46,789 nucleotides of DNA from Calocera cornea HHB12733 (lineage: Eukaryota; Basidiomycota; Dacrymycetes; Dacrymycetales; Dacrymycetaceae), in the NCBI GenBank assembly GCA_001632435.1, contig KV424115.1, positions 1 to 46,789 on the forward strand, given 5' to 3'. The position numbers and the translations under genes were made by a program. Below are positions 20,612 through 30,671 of this stretch, piece after piece (positions within the stretch are counted from its first letter, which is position 1; every line of letters starts with the position of its first letter). The notes beneath the pieces were generated by a model that had not been told where the DNA came from, searched no databases, and saw only the letters and a program-made list of their open reading frames with translations.

Positions 20612-21021
20612 TTAGTCCTTCCCCTGACTGCCTTCAGTGCCTTGACCACGACCTCCGCCCTGACCCCTGGATCCCTTGCCTCTCTCCCTGGAGTAAAGCG
20701 TGTTTGCCTGCTCCCCCTCTCCAGATGCCTCCTTGCAGAGCATGTACTTGCCAATCATGGCCAATATGACGTCCTTGGATTTGGGTTCCTTGACCGAGTT
20801 GTACCAACTCATGAACTCACGCCAGGTATCGGGTGGGAGTGATGTGATCAGGATCCAAGCAAAGTCAATGTCCTTGATCACATTTCCGGTCTGCTGTAGC
20901 TGGATCCGGAGCTTGTGAAGCGTGCTGATATGGTCCTTCATATTGGTCAAGTCATCATAGTGCCTGGTCATGATCTTGCAATGGAGGACCACATATCCAA
21001 ACTGACCCTGGTCCTGGCTCA
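20612..21021 (-). pseudogene. copia-2 Gag remnant, 5' part deleted
   Basis: Matches copia-1 Gag from DQGQVGYAVLHCKIM on, through the Gly/Arg-rich tail, and stops at TAA 20612-20614, the same codon as the gag TGA of copia-1. The open frame runs upstream into the LTR, so it has no native start. Confidence 0.88.
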
Positions 21022-21026
21022 TAACC
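21016..21026 (-). other. Primer binding site of copia-2
   Basis: GGTTATGAGCC on the minus strand, identical to the copia-1 site and again complementary to the initiator tRNA-Met anticodon arm. Confidence 0.75.
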
Positions 21027-21154
21027 TGAGATGAACAAGCAATGTGATTGAGTAGGGATCCAACATGCAGATTGTGTCTATGACTAGCTATTGCCACCCT
21101 GACCAGGTGAGCAGCTTGCTCTCCAAGGTCACCACTCTTGCTCTGATCACCACA
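21027..21154 (-). repeat. 5' LTR of copia-2
   Basis: 128 bp, TGTGGTGATCAGAG...GTTCATCTCA, alignable with the copia-1 LTRs and uninterrupted. Confidence 0.9.
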
Positions 21155-21659
21155 CAATCCCTTGCTCTATGTGTCCACCTTTTGGCTGCATGAGGAGCTT
21201 CTGCTGCTCTTTGATGTCAACACCTTTTTGCCTGCTACAGATCTAATCCGTAGCTGGGTTCTTGGTAGGGGACCTCGTTTTCCAAAACTTATATGTTTTG
21301 TATTTCTCTCCAAGTGCACCACATTCTGCTGATTATGTCACTCAAAGCTGTGTATGTAACAAAGTCATGATAGAGAACTATTATGATACAGCCAAAAAAA
21401 AAGAGGGTTCTTCTGTTCAAATTCTTAGTTTTGTGGCTCACAAGTTGGTCTGATTGACTTGAGCAAGTGGCTGTGCTTTGCCACCATCTGTACCAGAGAG
21501 CCTGCTGCAGGCAACAACCCTGCAAAGCGGTGCTGGGACAATGCGAGCGTTAGTGAGCATTGTACAAGGGACACAGCGTGGGTTGGAGCTCTTGAGCTGA
21601 TTGTGCATATTTAAGTTTTCATATGAATCATTACAAGCAGAGGTGGGACAAGAAGTAGT
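21155..21659. other. No recognisable gene
   Basis: Flank of copia-2, AT-rich with an A9 run near 21395. No feature seen. Confidence 0.4.
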
Positions 21660-22570
21660 AAGTCACGTGAAAAGCAAGTACCTCCGTAGTGGGCACTGCC
21701 ATGGCGCCACCCCGGCCCTTTGTCTTATCCTTTCGTGCTCTCTTTGCACTGCCCTCAATATCCGTCACAGCTGCCTCTACCTGTTTTCTCTTATGCTCCG
21801 CCTCACCCCGCAATTGTTATTTCTCCTGAAAGCGGGTGACGGCTGTTGGGACTCCAAATGCTGCTTATCCGGCTTTGGACCTCAAGGCACCTCAAGAGCC
21901 TCGATAGTTACTTGGAATTTGACACCTTGGATACGGGCAGGAATCTGACCTAAAGCCGCGCTGAGAGCAATGTGTGCCTCCAAAATGTGGTCGGCCAGAA
22001 ACGTGTAGTGCACAATGCAAAAGTGACTTTCCGCAGAAATAGCAGGTTGGTCTTGCAAGTATCTAAATTAATTTAAGTGATGCACTTATGGTACAAGGTT
22101 TGACTGATGCAGCATAAACCCGAGCTGTTTCATGGTTGCCGGCTCTCATCACCATCTCGCAGCAGAGTTCTACGGTATACTCTGCACCTGACCATTCTGG
22201 CGATATTGTCTTGAGCTGGGCCATTGTGAGCTTGCTCTCAGCCTGCAGGGCTGTGGGGATGTTCTGCAATTCAATATGTGGTAGGTCCACATATATATGC
22301 GTCATAGACTTGTTGAGCAATGTCCCGCATGCTTGTAAGATCCTGCATCACATGTACATTCATGTCTTTGTGGAAAAAATCAAGTCCTCAGGAAGCGAAC
22401 TTGAGACTGCGGCAAGTGTTGCCAGCCAACAGAAAGAACTGGCATGCTGCTACATGACTAGCCACTTCCCTGTTGGTATACAAACCTGCAATCAGCATCC
22501 AATTCAAATAGCCAGAATTCTGCAGCTCCTTCCACAAATTCACTGCACGAGAATAAAGCCATGGCTGTCA
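21660..22570 (-). pseudogene. Decayed coding sequence, family unknown
   Basis: Several minus-strand stretches read like protein in order: LWKELQNSGYLNWMLIAG and a 90-codon continuation with TGA near 22396; a segment with ELCCEMVMRAGNHETARVY (about 22090-22310); HYTFLADHILEAHIALSA (about 21910-22060); and a basic, nuclear-signal-like tail KRARKDKTKGRGG (about 21690-21810) ending near a GTACTT donor. Frames change between pieces and not all junctions can be explained by introns. I do not recognise the family; it could be a transposon-associated gene. Confidence 0.35.
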
Positions 22571-23296
22571 GGAGGCAGGAGCAGGCAGGGGTGAGGTTCC
22601 GAAGGGAGAACGGGGAGGTTCTGAGGTTCCAGGGAGGATTGGTTGCATGAACTGGGCAGAGGGGGAGACGGAGTAGATTGAATCTGCTTGATGGACTTGA
22701 CTAGGTACAGGGTGGGGGGGGGGAGATAGATAGTTGACACAACAAGGAGACCTTGCTTGCAGCAGGTCTGTACTTGTCATAAGATTGCATGCCAGAGATG
22801 GATGACAACCAACAATGGGTTTGCCCAGTGCAATCCCATGTGGGCTGCACAAAAAGTCTGCACTAACGGATGTCTTCATGTGTAGGGTCTGTGCCCAAGC
22901 TTGCTTCGGCGCCAATTCCCCACAAGTTGAGGTGATAACCAACCAAGTCCATTCCCGTCCATTGCACAGGGGGTGCGCGGAGCACTTGGCGATTCCGCCA
23001 CCTGTGGCATGTGCACATGGAAGCCGCTTTGGCTCTTGTTGCAACAGCAGCACCAAATGTGAGAGAGCTTCCTGTATTAGTAGCACGAGCACAGCCAGCT
23101 CGCTGCGCCGGCCTCCCTTTGCAATCTTTGCTTGCTGCAGCTTGCCCTAACGCGACCTCGAAATGCTCAGGGACATCGCGCAAGTTCCAGGCTTGTATAT
23201 GTGTCTCAAATGGACACATCAATCAATGTATGGACAGCGTATTCCAATGTGCAGACAACTTCATCAGTTGCACAAACCATTGGCAGTGTGCACAGC
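22571..23296. other. No recognisable gene
   Basis: Overlapping open frames on both strands (22568-23092 -, 22863-23222 -, 22815-23150 +) without motif. A G8 run lies near 22713. Possibly more of the decayed region on either side. Confidence 0.35.
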
Positions 23297-23605
23297 CTAA
23301 AGGGGCTCTGTGAAAGATAAATTGTCCTGGAAGAGAGTACAGGTCAGCAGACAACATTGATGGAGCCCTTCTATTTGGACATGGTACACATCTACGGTTT
23401 CTTGCAGTACTTTGTCCACCACTGCATGTGGTAGATGTCTGGCTTTGCAACAAGGCACCAATGCACCTGTAGCCCAATCTGAATCTGAATCATCCTCATC
23501 TGCACCTGCAGCTTCGGGCGGCAGCCATGCTGCAAATTGGTGAATGTTGCCCATGCCTGGCAAACCATGGTCATTCAGGTGAACCTTGTTAGAGGTATGA
23601 GGCAC
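23297..23605 (-). CDS. Short hypothetical frame with acidic segment
   Basis: Up to 102 codons with GADEDDSDSDW in the middle and several Cys/His later. It lies upstream (minus strand) of the decayed coding region and may be an exon of it. No start context or domain supports it beyond composition. Confidence 0.2.
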   Translation of the reverse strand: MPHTSNKVHLNDHGLPGMGNIHQFAAWLPPEAAGADEDDSDSDWATGALVPCCKARHLPHAVVDKVLQETVDVYHVQIEGLHQCCLLTCTLFQDNLSFTEPL

Positions 23606-24069
23606 AAATGAGGATTGGGACTAGGCAGGCTGCACAATTTTTGCTCTGCGTAGCATCCCTAGCTTACATAAGCTGGAACTGTACAGTACCTAGCGAGGTG
23701 TGCGACACGCGCCTCTCCCACTTTGCATGCCAACAAACCTCCACCTTGTAACTGCAAATTGCAAAACACATCGTTGCACGCATCTACGACACCTCGTCAA
23801 CAGCCTTTCCTAAAGTTGGGGAGGCACCGTACAATCAAACTGGTCGGGCGAAAGGCGGCCGCGCCAATGATACAAGCACGTGACCTGGATTTTTGCAAGT
23901 GCTGCCGCAGATAATATCGGGCAAAGGTCCACCAATCCAATCATTTCGTTGCGGGAACGTTTGGCGCTCCAGTCACTGGGAGACATCCACTTTGCGAGAT
24001 CCGAGAGGTCACGTAGGCTCGTGCTCCACCTTGAAATCCCGGCGGAGATATGCAAGGTCATCTGCAGTA
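23606..24069. other. No recognisable gene
   Basis: Nothing convincing on either strand before the small MITE at 24072. Confidence 0.4.
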
Positions 24070-24071
24070 TA

Positions 24072-24247
24072 CAGTCAAACCTGTCTAAGAGAATCCCCCA
24101 TATGAGAATATCCTCCCTTTCGGAATGCCCATCTGGCACTCCCAAATTGACTCGGCTCACCTAAACCTGACCCTGTAAGTGCATATCCTTCGTAAGGGAA
24201 TCAGATTTGGCCTATCTCGACGTGATCCTCTTAGACAGGTTTGACTG
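24072..24247. mobile_element. Small TA-flanked MITE, Tc1/mariner-pogo type
   Basis: 176 bp, inverted ends CAGTCAAACCTGTCTAAGAG (24 bp with one mismatch), TA on both sides (24070-24071, 24248-24249). Non-coding. CAGTC... ends with TA duplication are typical of pogo/Tc1-mariner-derived MITEs. Confidence 0.87.
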
Positions 24248-24249
24248 TA

Positions 24250-24760
24250 CAATCTTCAGAGATTTGAGACCGATAGACCTTTGGTTGACATACTGTTGAC
24301 CACAACGCGAACTTTGTCGACGTCTTGGGACTCGAGGAGCAGTTTTCCTCCGGGCGAAAGACCTGCTCCACTCATAAGTAGGTTGTCACACCCGGCCAAA
24401 AGTATGACGTGCTGCCGATCCTGTATCTAGCTGGAACATCAGGATGGTACTTCCATCGCACACCTGCAACAAGAGCGTTTGCATATGGGCAGGAGCAGGT
24501 CCTGGGTCCCTTGGGATTCCGAGCATTCCCTCCAGGTTCGAACCCAATACCCGCCTAATAACCAAGGTTAGAACCGGCCCTGTGCAACGAAGTCCTTGAA
24601 AGTACCCTTTCAACGCATTACGTTTCATCCCGTTCTCGTCGAGCAGTCGGGTTCTCTGAGAAGCAGCGGATTAGCTGCACTCGCCACGTCCACAACCTGT
24701 TGTTGCTTACTGAGATCGTCTTCGTAACGGCCACCATGACATTCCACCACGCTTTGGAAA
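24250..24760. other. No clear gene; possible 3' continuation of the STAND remnant
   Basis: The minus strand just below the P-loop (24761-24787) has no long frame. No other feature seen. Confidence 0.3.
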
Positions 24761-25338
24761 CGCGTCTTTCCCAAACCCGCCGCCGTGAAGTCAGATAACC
24801 AAGATCTCCTGCTGGTCCTCGAGGTCCTCTCGATTCTTCGACAGGATCTTGTCGATCACAGAGCGAAGCTCTGCGACCTCAGTGCCCAGGGCAGTGCCCA
24901 TCGTTTCGAGACGTAACTTTGCGTCACTCAATCTGTCATCCAGAAATGAGGCCAAGGACAATACGAACCGGCTTTCTGGGGAGAGATCGGCATTGCGATC
25001 CAGTTGCCTAGCGCATATCAGTTGCTGAGCACAGCGGTTGAACAATAACACTTACGCGCAACACCGTGACGCCACATTGAAGTCCCCAGCCCTCAGCAAT
25101 GCATCGAACCAATCGCGCAGCATCCATTCCGAATCGAGAGCGTTGTTTGCTTCGCGCTGCAATTGGGCGATATCGCTTGCCATTCGCTAGGTTCTACATT
25201 CCCGCGAGTGCGGCTTTCAGCAAAGTCCTGCTTCGCAGTAAAAATCCTCTCGATCCCATCTGTCACCAAGATCGCGTCCTGGTACGCTTGAGTATGCAGC
25301 GAAATCGCTCGCCGAGTACGTGTGTCTCTGCAAATCAC
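24761..25338 (-). pseudogene. Remnant of a P-loop NTPase (STAND/NLR-like) gene, N-terminal part
   Basis: Minus-strand exon from ATG 25183 (MASDIAQLQREANNAL) to donor GTAAGT at 25055; a second exon from 25007 (acceptor CTAG, phase kept) runs through helices with a coiled-coil stretch (AKLRLETMGTALGTEVAEL) to QEILVI and TGA 24791-24793. Directly after, in frame, comes LHGGGFGKDAF (about 24761-24790), which resembles a Walker A box (GxxxxGK[ST]) with Asp for Ser/Thr. A helical N-domain followed by ILV-HGGGxGK is the layout of fungal STAND ATPases. A further exon may lie upstream to 25338. The stop and altered P-loop indicate loss of function. Family call is inference. Confidence 0.5.
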
Positions 25339-26399
25339 ATAGTGACAAAGCCCGCAGCCAGCGGATAAGGGGCGATGTTACGCCGGCATGTCACAAGCAA
25401 AAAGGAGCATCAGAAAGACGTCAATATGGAGCTGGCATTTGACAAACCAATAGCGATGGTCGCACAGGGAATGACTGTTGTGTTTCGAAGGTGCCGCCAG
25501 TCCTCCACCCCTCTTCCCTTCGCATTCCGGTGCCCTTGGAGGCAAGCAATTACTTCCGCTTCTGACGACGACATAGTCCACTGACTAGCAAGAGAGCCAT
25601 TACTCTAGCAGCCACAAGCAAGTACATTGCGTACGCACGCATAAGTCATAGCGTCCATCAGCACTTTCGTTGGGCGACTTGATAGCGATCCCAGGCCAGC
25701 GGAGTTGGTCTGGCAGACAACAATGGCATCGTCCCTCAGGGCTCCAAGACAGCTCATGGTCCTAATGCCAAGGACCCTCCCGTGGGGTTTGCCACATCAA
25801 CCCCAATGTGGCTGAATGGGGCACAGCTATAGAGCCCTGCTGCAGTGTTGCCATCAAGGGGCCCAAAAGCAGAGTAGTGGACCAGGGGCATTTGGCCAGG
25901 AAGCAAGTTTGAGAAGTGTGCACTGCAGCACTAAATATGATAAATGCAATGCTAATGCAGCCTTATAATTACATACTAAAGAGATTGAGCTGCATCTGCA
26001 CAAATGGTTGACACAGTCCCTGATGGCCAGTCTGGTCTCTGATTGCTCCAGACATGCAGAAATGTCACTTGTAAATGTTGTCAGCTGCATGCACACAACT
26101 TTATACCCATGGTCAACAGATCAGATTCATATGAGTATAATAAGTCTTTTGTGCTACAGGCACCAGTTACTGGCATTTTAATCCAGCTTATTATGCTGAA
26201 TTTGAAAAGAAGTCAGCCAGTTACTACATGCCCCCACTGAAACAGTCATTCTGGGCAGTTAGGGACCACACAAACCATTTCTGCTGATGGTGCTTAGTCT
26301 CTCTAATTCTTTTGTGCTACATAGATATATCATACCTCTAATGCTCATGGGACCCTTATGAGAGCATTGACACAAGAAATACTAGCTATTCAACCATGG
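25339..26399. other. No recognisable gene
   Basis: AT-rich from about 25920. A minus-strand frame 25854-26096 may belong to the pogo-like gene whose helix-turn-helix lies just upstream, but no catalytic motif was found. Confidence 0.35.
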
Positions 26400-26859
26400 A
26401 AACACCTTTATTTCCTCAAAATGTTGTAGTGCTTGATAAGACAATATGTCTAGCATACACCAATCTTCTTGGTGCTCTGCTTTGTCAGGAGCAGATCTGC
26501 CATCTTGTGAACAGTGGTCCATCTGGGGGGAAAGTTGCTTGCATCCAGCTGCAGAATATACTGGACAAGAGCAGTGTGAGGGCAACACCACCCTGTTGCA
26601 GGAATTGGAGATAAGACACACATGCATTGGCCAAACAGGCAAGAATACATTGCAAGGAATATAGATATTGTGGTGTATGGTGCAGTATGCTGCTACAGAA
26701 TTAAGTCAATCAAGGCCTGTTGCAAAGCCAAAGCAGTTGCAGGTTGAATAGGTCACAAGGTCAATCACATGTCAATCACAAGTAAGTTTCAAGTCAATCC
26801 CAGTATAGCACAAGTCACAAGTCTTGTTGCAAAGACTCAGAATCTATTGGATGGTGGTA

Positions 26860-26912
26860 TCCTAAGAGAACAGCTCTAAGGGGTCCTGGGAGCCCTTCTA
26901 AAGGTATATATA
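26860..26912 (+). promoter_or_regulatory. LTR L3 promoter: dyad and TATA box
   Basis: TCCTAAGA-N7-TCTAAGGG (26860-26882), TATATATA at 26905-26912, spacing 22 bp. Confidence 0.72.
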
Positions 26913-27064
26913 CTAAGTGTAAAATGAAAGCAAAAAGGAGGCAAATAGAAGACAGTCATGTGGCTGGTACTGGACAGTCTCCATGCCATGCGGCATACAA
27001 CCTTACCCCTCAACAGCATCCTGCTGCATGTCCATACCCCTGCAATCTCTCTGTTGACTCCATT

Positions 27065-27667
27065 TGTCAGGAGACACCAACTTAGCCCCGATTTTGGCTA
27101 TTATCAGCAGGTTCACAGGTATTTGACTACTTTCAACATATTTGGCTCTCCGAGAACATCTTTGGTCTACCAAATAACAACTTCGGATACATTGGCACAG
27201 GATTAGGTAAGGCTGAGCAAGGCTGTGCCCCTTTGGCTGTGCAGAGCAGTACTTGGCTGTGTTTGGATGAGTAATGCTGTGGTCTGCAGTGCTTCAGGCA
27301 GTGTTGGGTCTCACTTCGGAGTGTTTGGGAGAAGCTGAGGCTATGTTCACTCTTTTTGTATATAACCTTTGGTACCTTTGGTAGCTTCTCCTTAGATCTG
27401 ATCTCTAAGGAATCTCCATAGTCTTGTAAGAAAGCCTGGTCATCACATCCGTCCTCCCAGTCCAAACTTCCAAACTCTCTCCGAACTCTGCTTGCTTCAT
27501 CCAAACTACCTTCAACATCCCACATATCTCCTAGTTGCACTTACAAAGGGTATGATTGGTTGGTTATTGGATACTGTCAGCCACGACCTCCTCCAAATCC
27601 TTTGTCTTCAGTCTCTTCGACTCAGCTGGGTTTAGTCGGCAGCCTTGCTAGACTGTGTGCCCTCACA
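27065..27667 (-). mobile_element. Solo LTR L4 nested in L3
   Basis: Plus-strand ends TGTCAGGAGACACC and GTGTGCCCTCACA; target duplication CCATT/CCGTT (27060-27064, 27668-27672; 4 of 5). Its right end aligns with that of L1, and like L1 it is inverted. Confidence 0.8.
27359..27411 (-). promoter_or_regulatory. LTR L4 promoter: dyad and TATA box
   Basis: Minus strand TCCTTAGA-N7-TCTAAGGA (27411-27389), perfect arms, then TATATA (27364-27359) after 24 bp. Confidence 0.74.
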
Positions 27668-28109
27668 CCGTTGACCCATTGCAGCGCATTGCAGGCTTGT
27701 CACAGATTGCGGCAAGGTCTGCCTCAGGGGCTGTCCCCTGACAAGCATGCTTTTTTGTAACAGTGAGATTATACTGGCTGCTGAGAAATCTGCCTTCAAA
27801 GCTGTACCAGTTTTTTGGCAACAGAGAGTAGTGTATGGGCTAAGTTAGAGCTTTGCAGCCTTGCAGATGGATAACAACAAAAATTACAGAGGTAGTAGTA
27901 GCAATGAAAGTGATCCACCTGATGTGATTGGGTCCCAGATGACCTATGTTATTGCAATCTTGTCAGGGCCAGCAATTGAAGCAACTAGGCTCTTGATTGG
28001 AAAACCCTCCACTAGACAAGCAATCAATAGGAGTGGCAGATAGGAGTTAATCAGAGTAACAGATTGGATATAGTGTCTAATGCCTAGGTTTTCTACTTTG
28101 GTAGTGAAT

Positions 28110-28160
28110 TCCTGAGAGATCAGCTCTGAGGCTGATCCAACCCTATAGGGCTTTAATTTA
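28110..28160 (+). promoter_or_regulatory. LTR L5 dyad, TATA box degenerate
   Basis: TCCTGAGA-N7-TCTGAGG (28110-28131). At the expected distance only TTTAATTTA (28152-28160) is found, so the TATA box has probably decayed. Confidence 0.6.
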
Positions 28161-28236
28161 GACCTGGACATCCACATACCCTGTACAAACCCATGAAGAG
28201 GAGTGTTGGGAAATGTCACCTCTAATCCATGGCTGG

Positions 28237-28332
28237 ACCCATGATGTGATCCATGTGTCTTCCCATGATGTGACCCATGTGTCTACCCATGATGTGACCC
28301 ATGGAATGCCCCATGCTATGTTCCATGAGTGT
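28237..28332. repeat. Four 24-bp tandem repeats inside LTR L5
   Basis: Units at 28237, 28261, 28285 and 28309, core CCCATGATGTGAYCCATG; the fourth is divergent. A shorter CATGGG-rich array sits at the same place, downstream of the TATA box, in L7 (about 30395-30465). The minus-strand frame over it (VTSW repeats) is a by-product of the repeat. Confidence 0.82.
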
Positions 28333-28555
28333 GAGGCTTTGGTGTCCAATTACCTTCCGATCATTGTTACCGAAGATCAATTGGTATTGGTTAGCACTTA
28401 TCCTCAGTCATTACTTTGGAGTCAGACTTGGACCTAGAGTTGGTCAGTGCATCCAAATATAGAGACTTTGGTGGCCAAGCGGTGGAGGTATTGGCCAATT
28501 TGAGGAATCTTTAGGGTTTCAAATACATCAAATGAAAGTGTACCCTGACAAATCT

Positions 28556-28748
28556 GACAATGCTATGCAAGAAAAGAGCAGAAACAGACAAGACTGATAT
28601 GGTCCTGTCCACTCAGTGGTTTGTTTAGGGTGGGTCTAGTGAGCTATAAATAAAAGAAGGGTGCTGCAAAGGGATGCACCAAGCCGTTGAGACTAGATGT
28701 CACAGGCATTAGGTTCAAAATTGCTGTTGAAATGGGCAAACCTTGACA
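28556..28748 (+). repeat. Possible tail of a further LTR
   Basis: Contains CTATAAATAAAAG (about 28643) and ends GGGCAAACCTTGACA, close to the L6 end GGCAAACCCTGACA. L5 may have inserted into this older LTR; its 5' part was not found. Confidence 0.35.
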
Positions 28749-28873
28749 CCAAAATGATCAGTTTTGCTATCTACATATTATACTTTGTTTTGTAGCCAGA
28801 TGCTTGAGCTATTATTTGGTGACACAGTTGCATTATTGCATGCACATCCCTAGCCAGGGTCATAGAAGCATAT

Positions 28874-29410
28874 TGTCAGGGCACACTGCCAAATCAAGAA
28901 AGTCACCTTGAATTGAGAACTGAATAAGATTGAAGTAGAGGGGATGAGAGCACAAGGCTTGAGTTAACATTGACAGTAGGGCTATATTACAAATCAGCCC
29001 AAATAGTTGTTAGTCAACAGATAGGCACAATTGGGATGAAGTCTAGGTTTAGTCACTAATCAAAGGGTTTGAAGTAAAGTCAGTGAGAGTTTGCTTCAGG
29101 TTTGTCACTATTCAACTGTGGAATTCCTAAGAGATCAGCTCTAAGGAGCATAGGGCTCCTCCGGCTGGTATATATGCATGCAGGAAAGGAAGCAAACAAG
29201 GAAGCAAACAAGTGGCTGTAGAACTGTACAGCTATCATTGATTAGGGTGGTGACTCTAGCCAATTGCTGCCAATTGTGAGCAATCAAGGGTCAGGGTACT
29301 TTGAGTCAGTGTTGGATTCTTCAAACGGTTTCGGGCATTGCACAGAGTTGATATGGCTTGACTTGCCTTGATTCTCCCAAACTTGCCCCCAAATTAGGCA
29401 AACCCTGACA
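28874..29410 (+). mobile_element. Solo LTR L6
   Basis: 537 bp, TGTCAGGGCACACTGCC...GGCAAACCCTGACA, perfect target duplication CATAT (28869-28873, 29411-29415). Nearly identical to L9. A doubled GGAAGCAAACAA lies after the TATA box. Confidence 0.93.
29125..29175 (+). promoter_or_regulatory. LTR L6 promoter: dyad and TATA box
   Basis: TCCTAAGA-N7-TCTAAGGA (29125-29147), TATATAT at 29169-29175, spacing 21 bp. Confidence 0.74.
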
Positions 29411-29415
29411 CATAT

Positions 29416-30164
29416 CCGTGTAGAAAGTATATCCGTAGAACTACATCCAATCTTTCTTCTTGACATCTATATGCTGCTGGAAAATACAAGCTCCATACAT
29501 GAGTCCCAGTAATCTTATTTTTCTCAAGAGCCACCAACACCATTAGACACACCTGCCTAGAGTACAGGGAGTACTTGCCTTTGGGGTCAGAGGGTTACTG
29601 GCAGGGCATAGCTTGGTATACCTATAGCCATCCCTGGACTAACCCTAACTTGGGCTACCCCTAACTGTTGCCACTCATTGTTGCCACTTACCACTTGCTC
29701 CTCATCACTGATGTATCCCACTATCAGGGAATGCACCTTTGCAACCCTGCAGAGCCTCTCAGTTGGCCTGCGGCCAACCTGCAACACAGCGGCAGCAGGA
29801 GTGACATCTGGCAGCAAGCACCCAGCCTGGGCATACATCTGCAACAGACACTGACTGGATGACCAACTGGATGACCAGGCAGTCACAGGAGCCAGAGGAC
29901 ACAGGGCTGGTCAGCAATGTTAACCTGTGGCACAGAGGGATCTACGGTGCAGGCGATACCTTAGCAGCATGACAGCTGGACACCAACCGGCCTTGTGACA
30001 ACCTCCAACAGGCAGATTGCAGGACAGTTGCGGTGTTGCCCTGGGACAAGAGCAGAGACTGTGGCATGGACAACAAGCCCGCTGCAGCAACAAGGCTAAT
30101 GCTGGCATAGCATTAGTGTGCTGCAACCGGCAGCCCCACCAGCAGTGCAAAGTGCAGATCCTGA
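29416..30164. other. No recognisable gene
   Basis: CAGCA/CAGGC-rich DNA. It continues in character after L7, so L7 probably interrupted one larger unknown sequence. No motif seen. Confidence 0.35.
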
Positions 30165-30169
30165 TGTAG

Positions 30170-30666
30170 TATGAGGGCACACGGTAACTCTACAAGGCCG
30201 CCAAGAGCAGACAGAGATTGGAGTCAATGGTAGAGCAATAGAGTAGGTTGGGTGGGCAAGGATAGAGTGGAGAATAGGATAGATGAGGTAGCTATAGAGA
30301 CTACAGAGTATGGGTGTACAGTGGAGAGTCCTCAGAGACCAGATCTGAGGAGTCAGGGGGCCTAAAGCCCACATATATATACCCTACAGATCTGCATGGG
30401 TCAGGCCATGGAGCGTCTCATGGGGCACATCATGGGGTGTATCATGGGGCAGGCCATGGGTCACTATGAGTCAAGTGTGGCTGTGCATATCTGAGTCATA
30501 GTCAGTCATGCTGAGTCATGGTGAGTGGCCAGACTCATGGCTGCACAGTTGTCCAGGCCACACTCTGGGCCATAGGCCCAGACCCTGAAGGCTGGATTCC
30601 ATGTTGGGAAGTGCTTCTGAAGTGAGTAAGGGCCGAATAAAGTAAGAAAATAGAGTGTCCCCTGAC
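30170..30666 (+). mobile_element. Solo LTR L7
   Basis: 497 bp, TATGAGGGCACACGG (TG end mutated) to GTCCCCTGACA; target duplication TGTAG/TGTGG (30165-30169, 30667-30671; 4 of 5). Confidence 0.82.
30329..30381 (+). promoter_or_regulatory. LTR L7 promoter: dyad and TATA box
   Basis: TCCTCAGA-N7-TCTGAGGA (30329-30351), perfect arms, TATATATA at 30374-30381, spacing 22 bp. Confidence 0.74.
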
Positions 30667-30671
30667 ATGTG

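Larger units (their letters stand above)
17629..21154 (-). mobile_element. copia-2, truncated Ty1/copia element
   Basis: Second copy of the copia-1 family, reading right to left. It starts with an LTR (21154-21027) and primer site, has lost the first part of gag (sequence jumps from the primer site GGTTATGAGCC to the point matching copia-1 position about 8149) and ends in RNase H at 17629 against LTR L2. The 3' end and 3' LTR are missing. Coding sequence has many stops and frameshifts. Confidence 0.93.
26575..27743 (+). mobile_element. Solo LTR L3, itself split by L4
   Basis: Begins TGTGAGGGCAACACC and ends GTCCCCTGACA; target duplication AGCAG/AGCAT (26570-26574, 27744-27748; 4 of 5). Removing L4 leaves about 560 bp, the usual size. 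Dyad and TATA box present. Confidence 0.82.
26400..27830 (-). pseudogene. pogo-like transposase, helix-turn-helix region, split by LTR L3
   Basis: The outer pieces (about 27744-27830 and 26400-26574) join in frame when L3 and one target copy are removed: NLTVTKKHALVQYILQL then DASNFPPRWTTVHKMADLLL and KKIG. This order (small HTH, then a line with FPPR and V..MAD.LL and a K.IG motif) is that of the CENP-B/Tc5-type DNA-binding half of pogo-like DDE transposases. A TAG follows KKIGVC, then another stop. No catalytic half could be found downstream. Assignment by motif order. Confidence 0.5.
27961..28550 (+). mobile_element. Solo LTR L5
   Basis: 590 bp, TGTCAGGGCCAGC...TACCCTGACA, perfect target duplication AATCT (27956-27960, 28551-28555). 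Contains the family dyad at 28110 and a 24-bp tandem repeat. Confidence 0.88.

Noticed and set aside
27065..27743. One LTR from TGTCAGG at 27065 to CCTGACA at 27743
   Set aside because: Flanks do not match (CCATT, AGCAT). Two nested LTRs with their own near-perfect duplications explain the ends better.
28237..28332. Regular repeats resembling a CRISPR array
   Set aside because: Units are directly adjacent with no spacers, and the genome is eukaryotic.
28158..28349. Minus-strand frame coding WVTSW repeats
   Set aside because: Produced by the 24-bp tandem repeat in LTR L5 (a period divisible by three).
27961..28748. LTR ending at CCTTGACA 28748
   Set aside because: No matching duplication there; ending at 28550 gives a perfect AATCT duplication.
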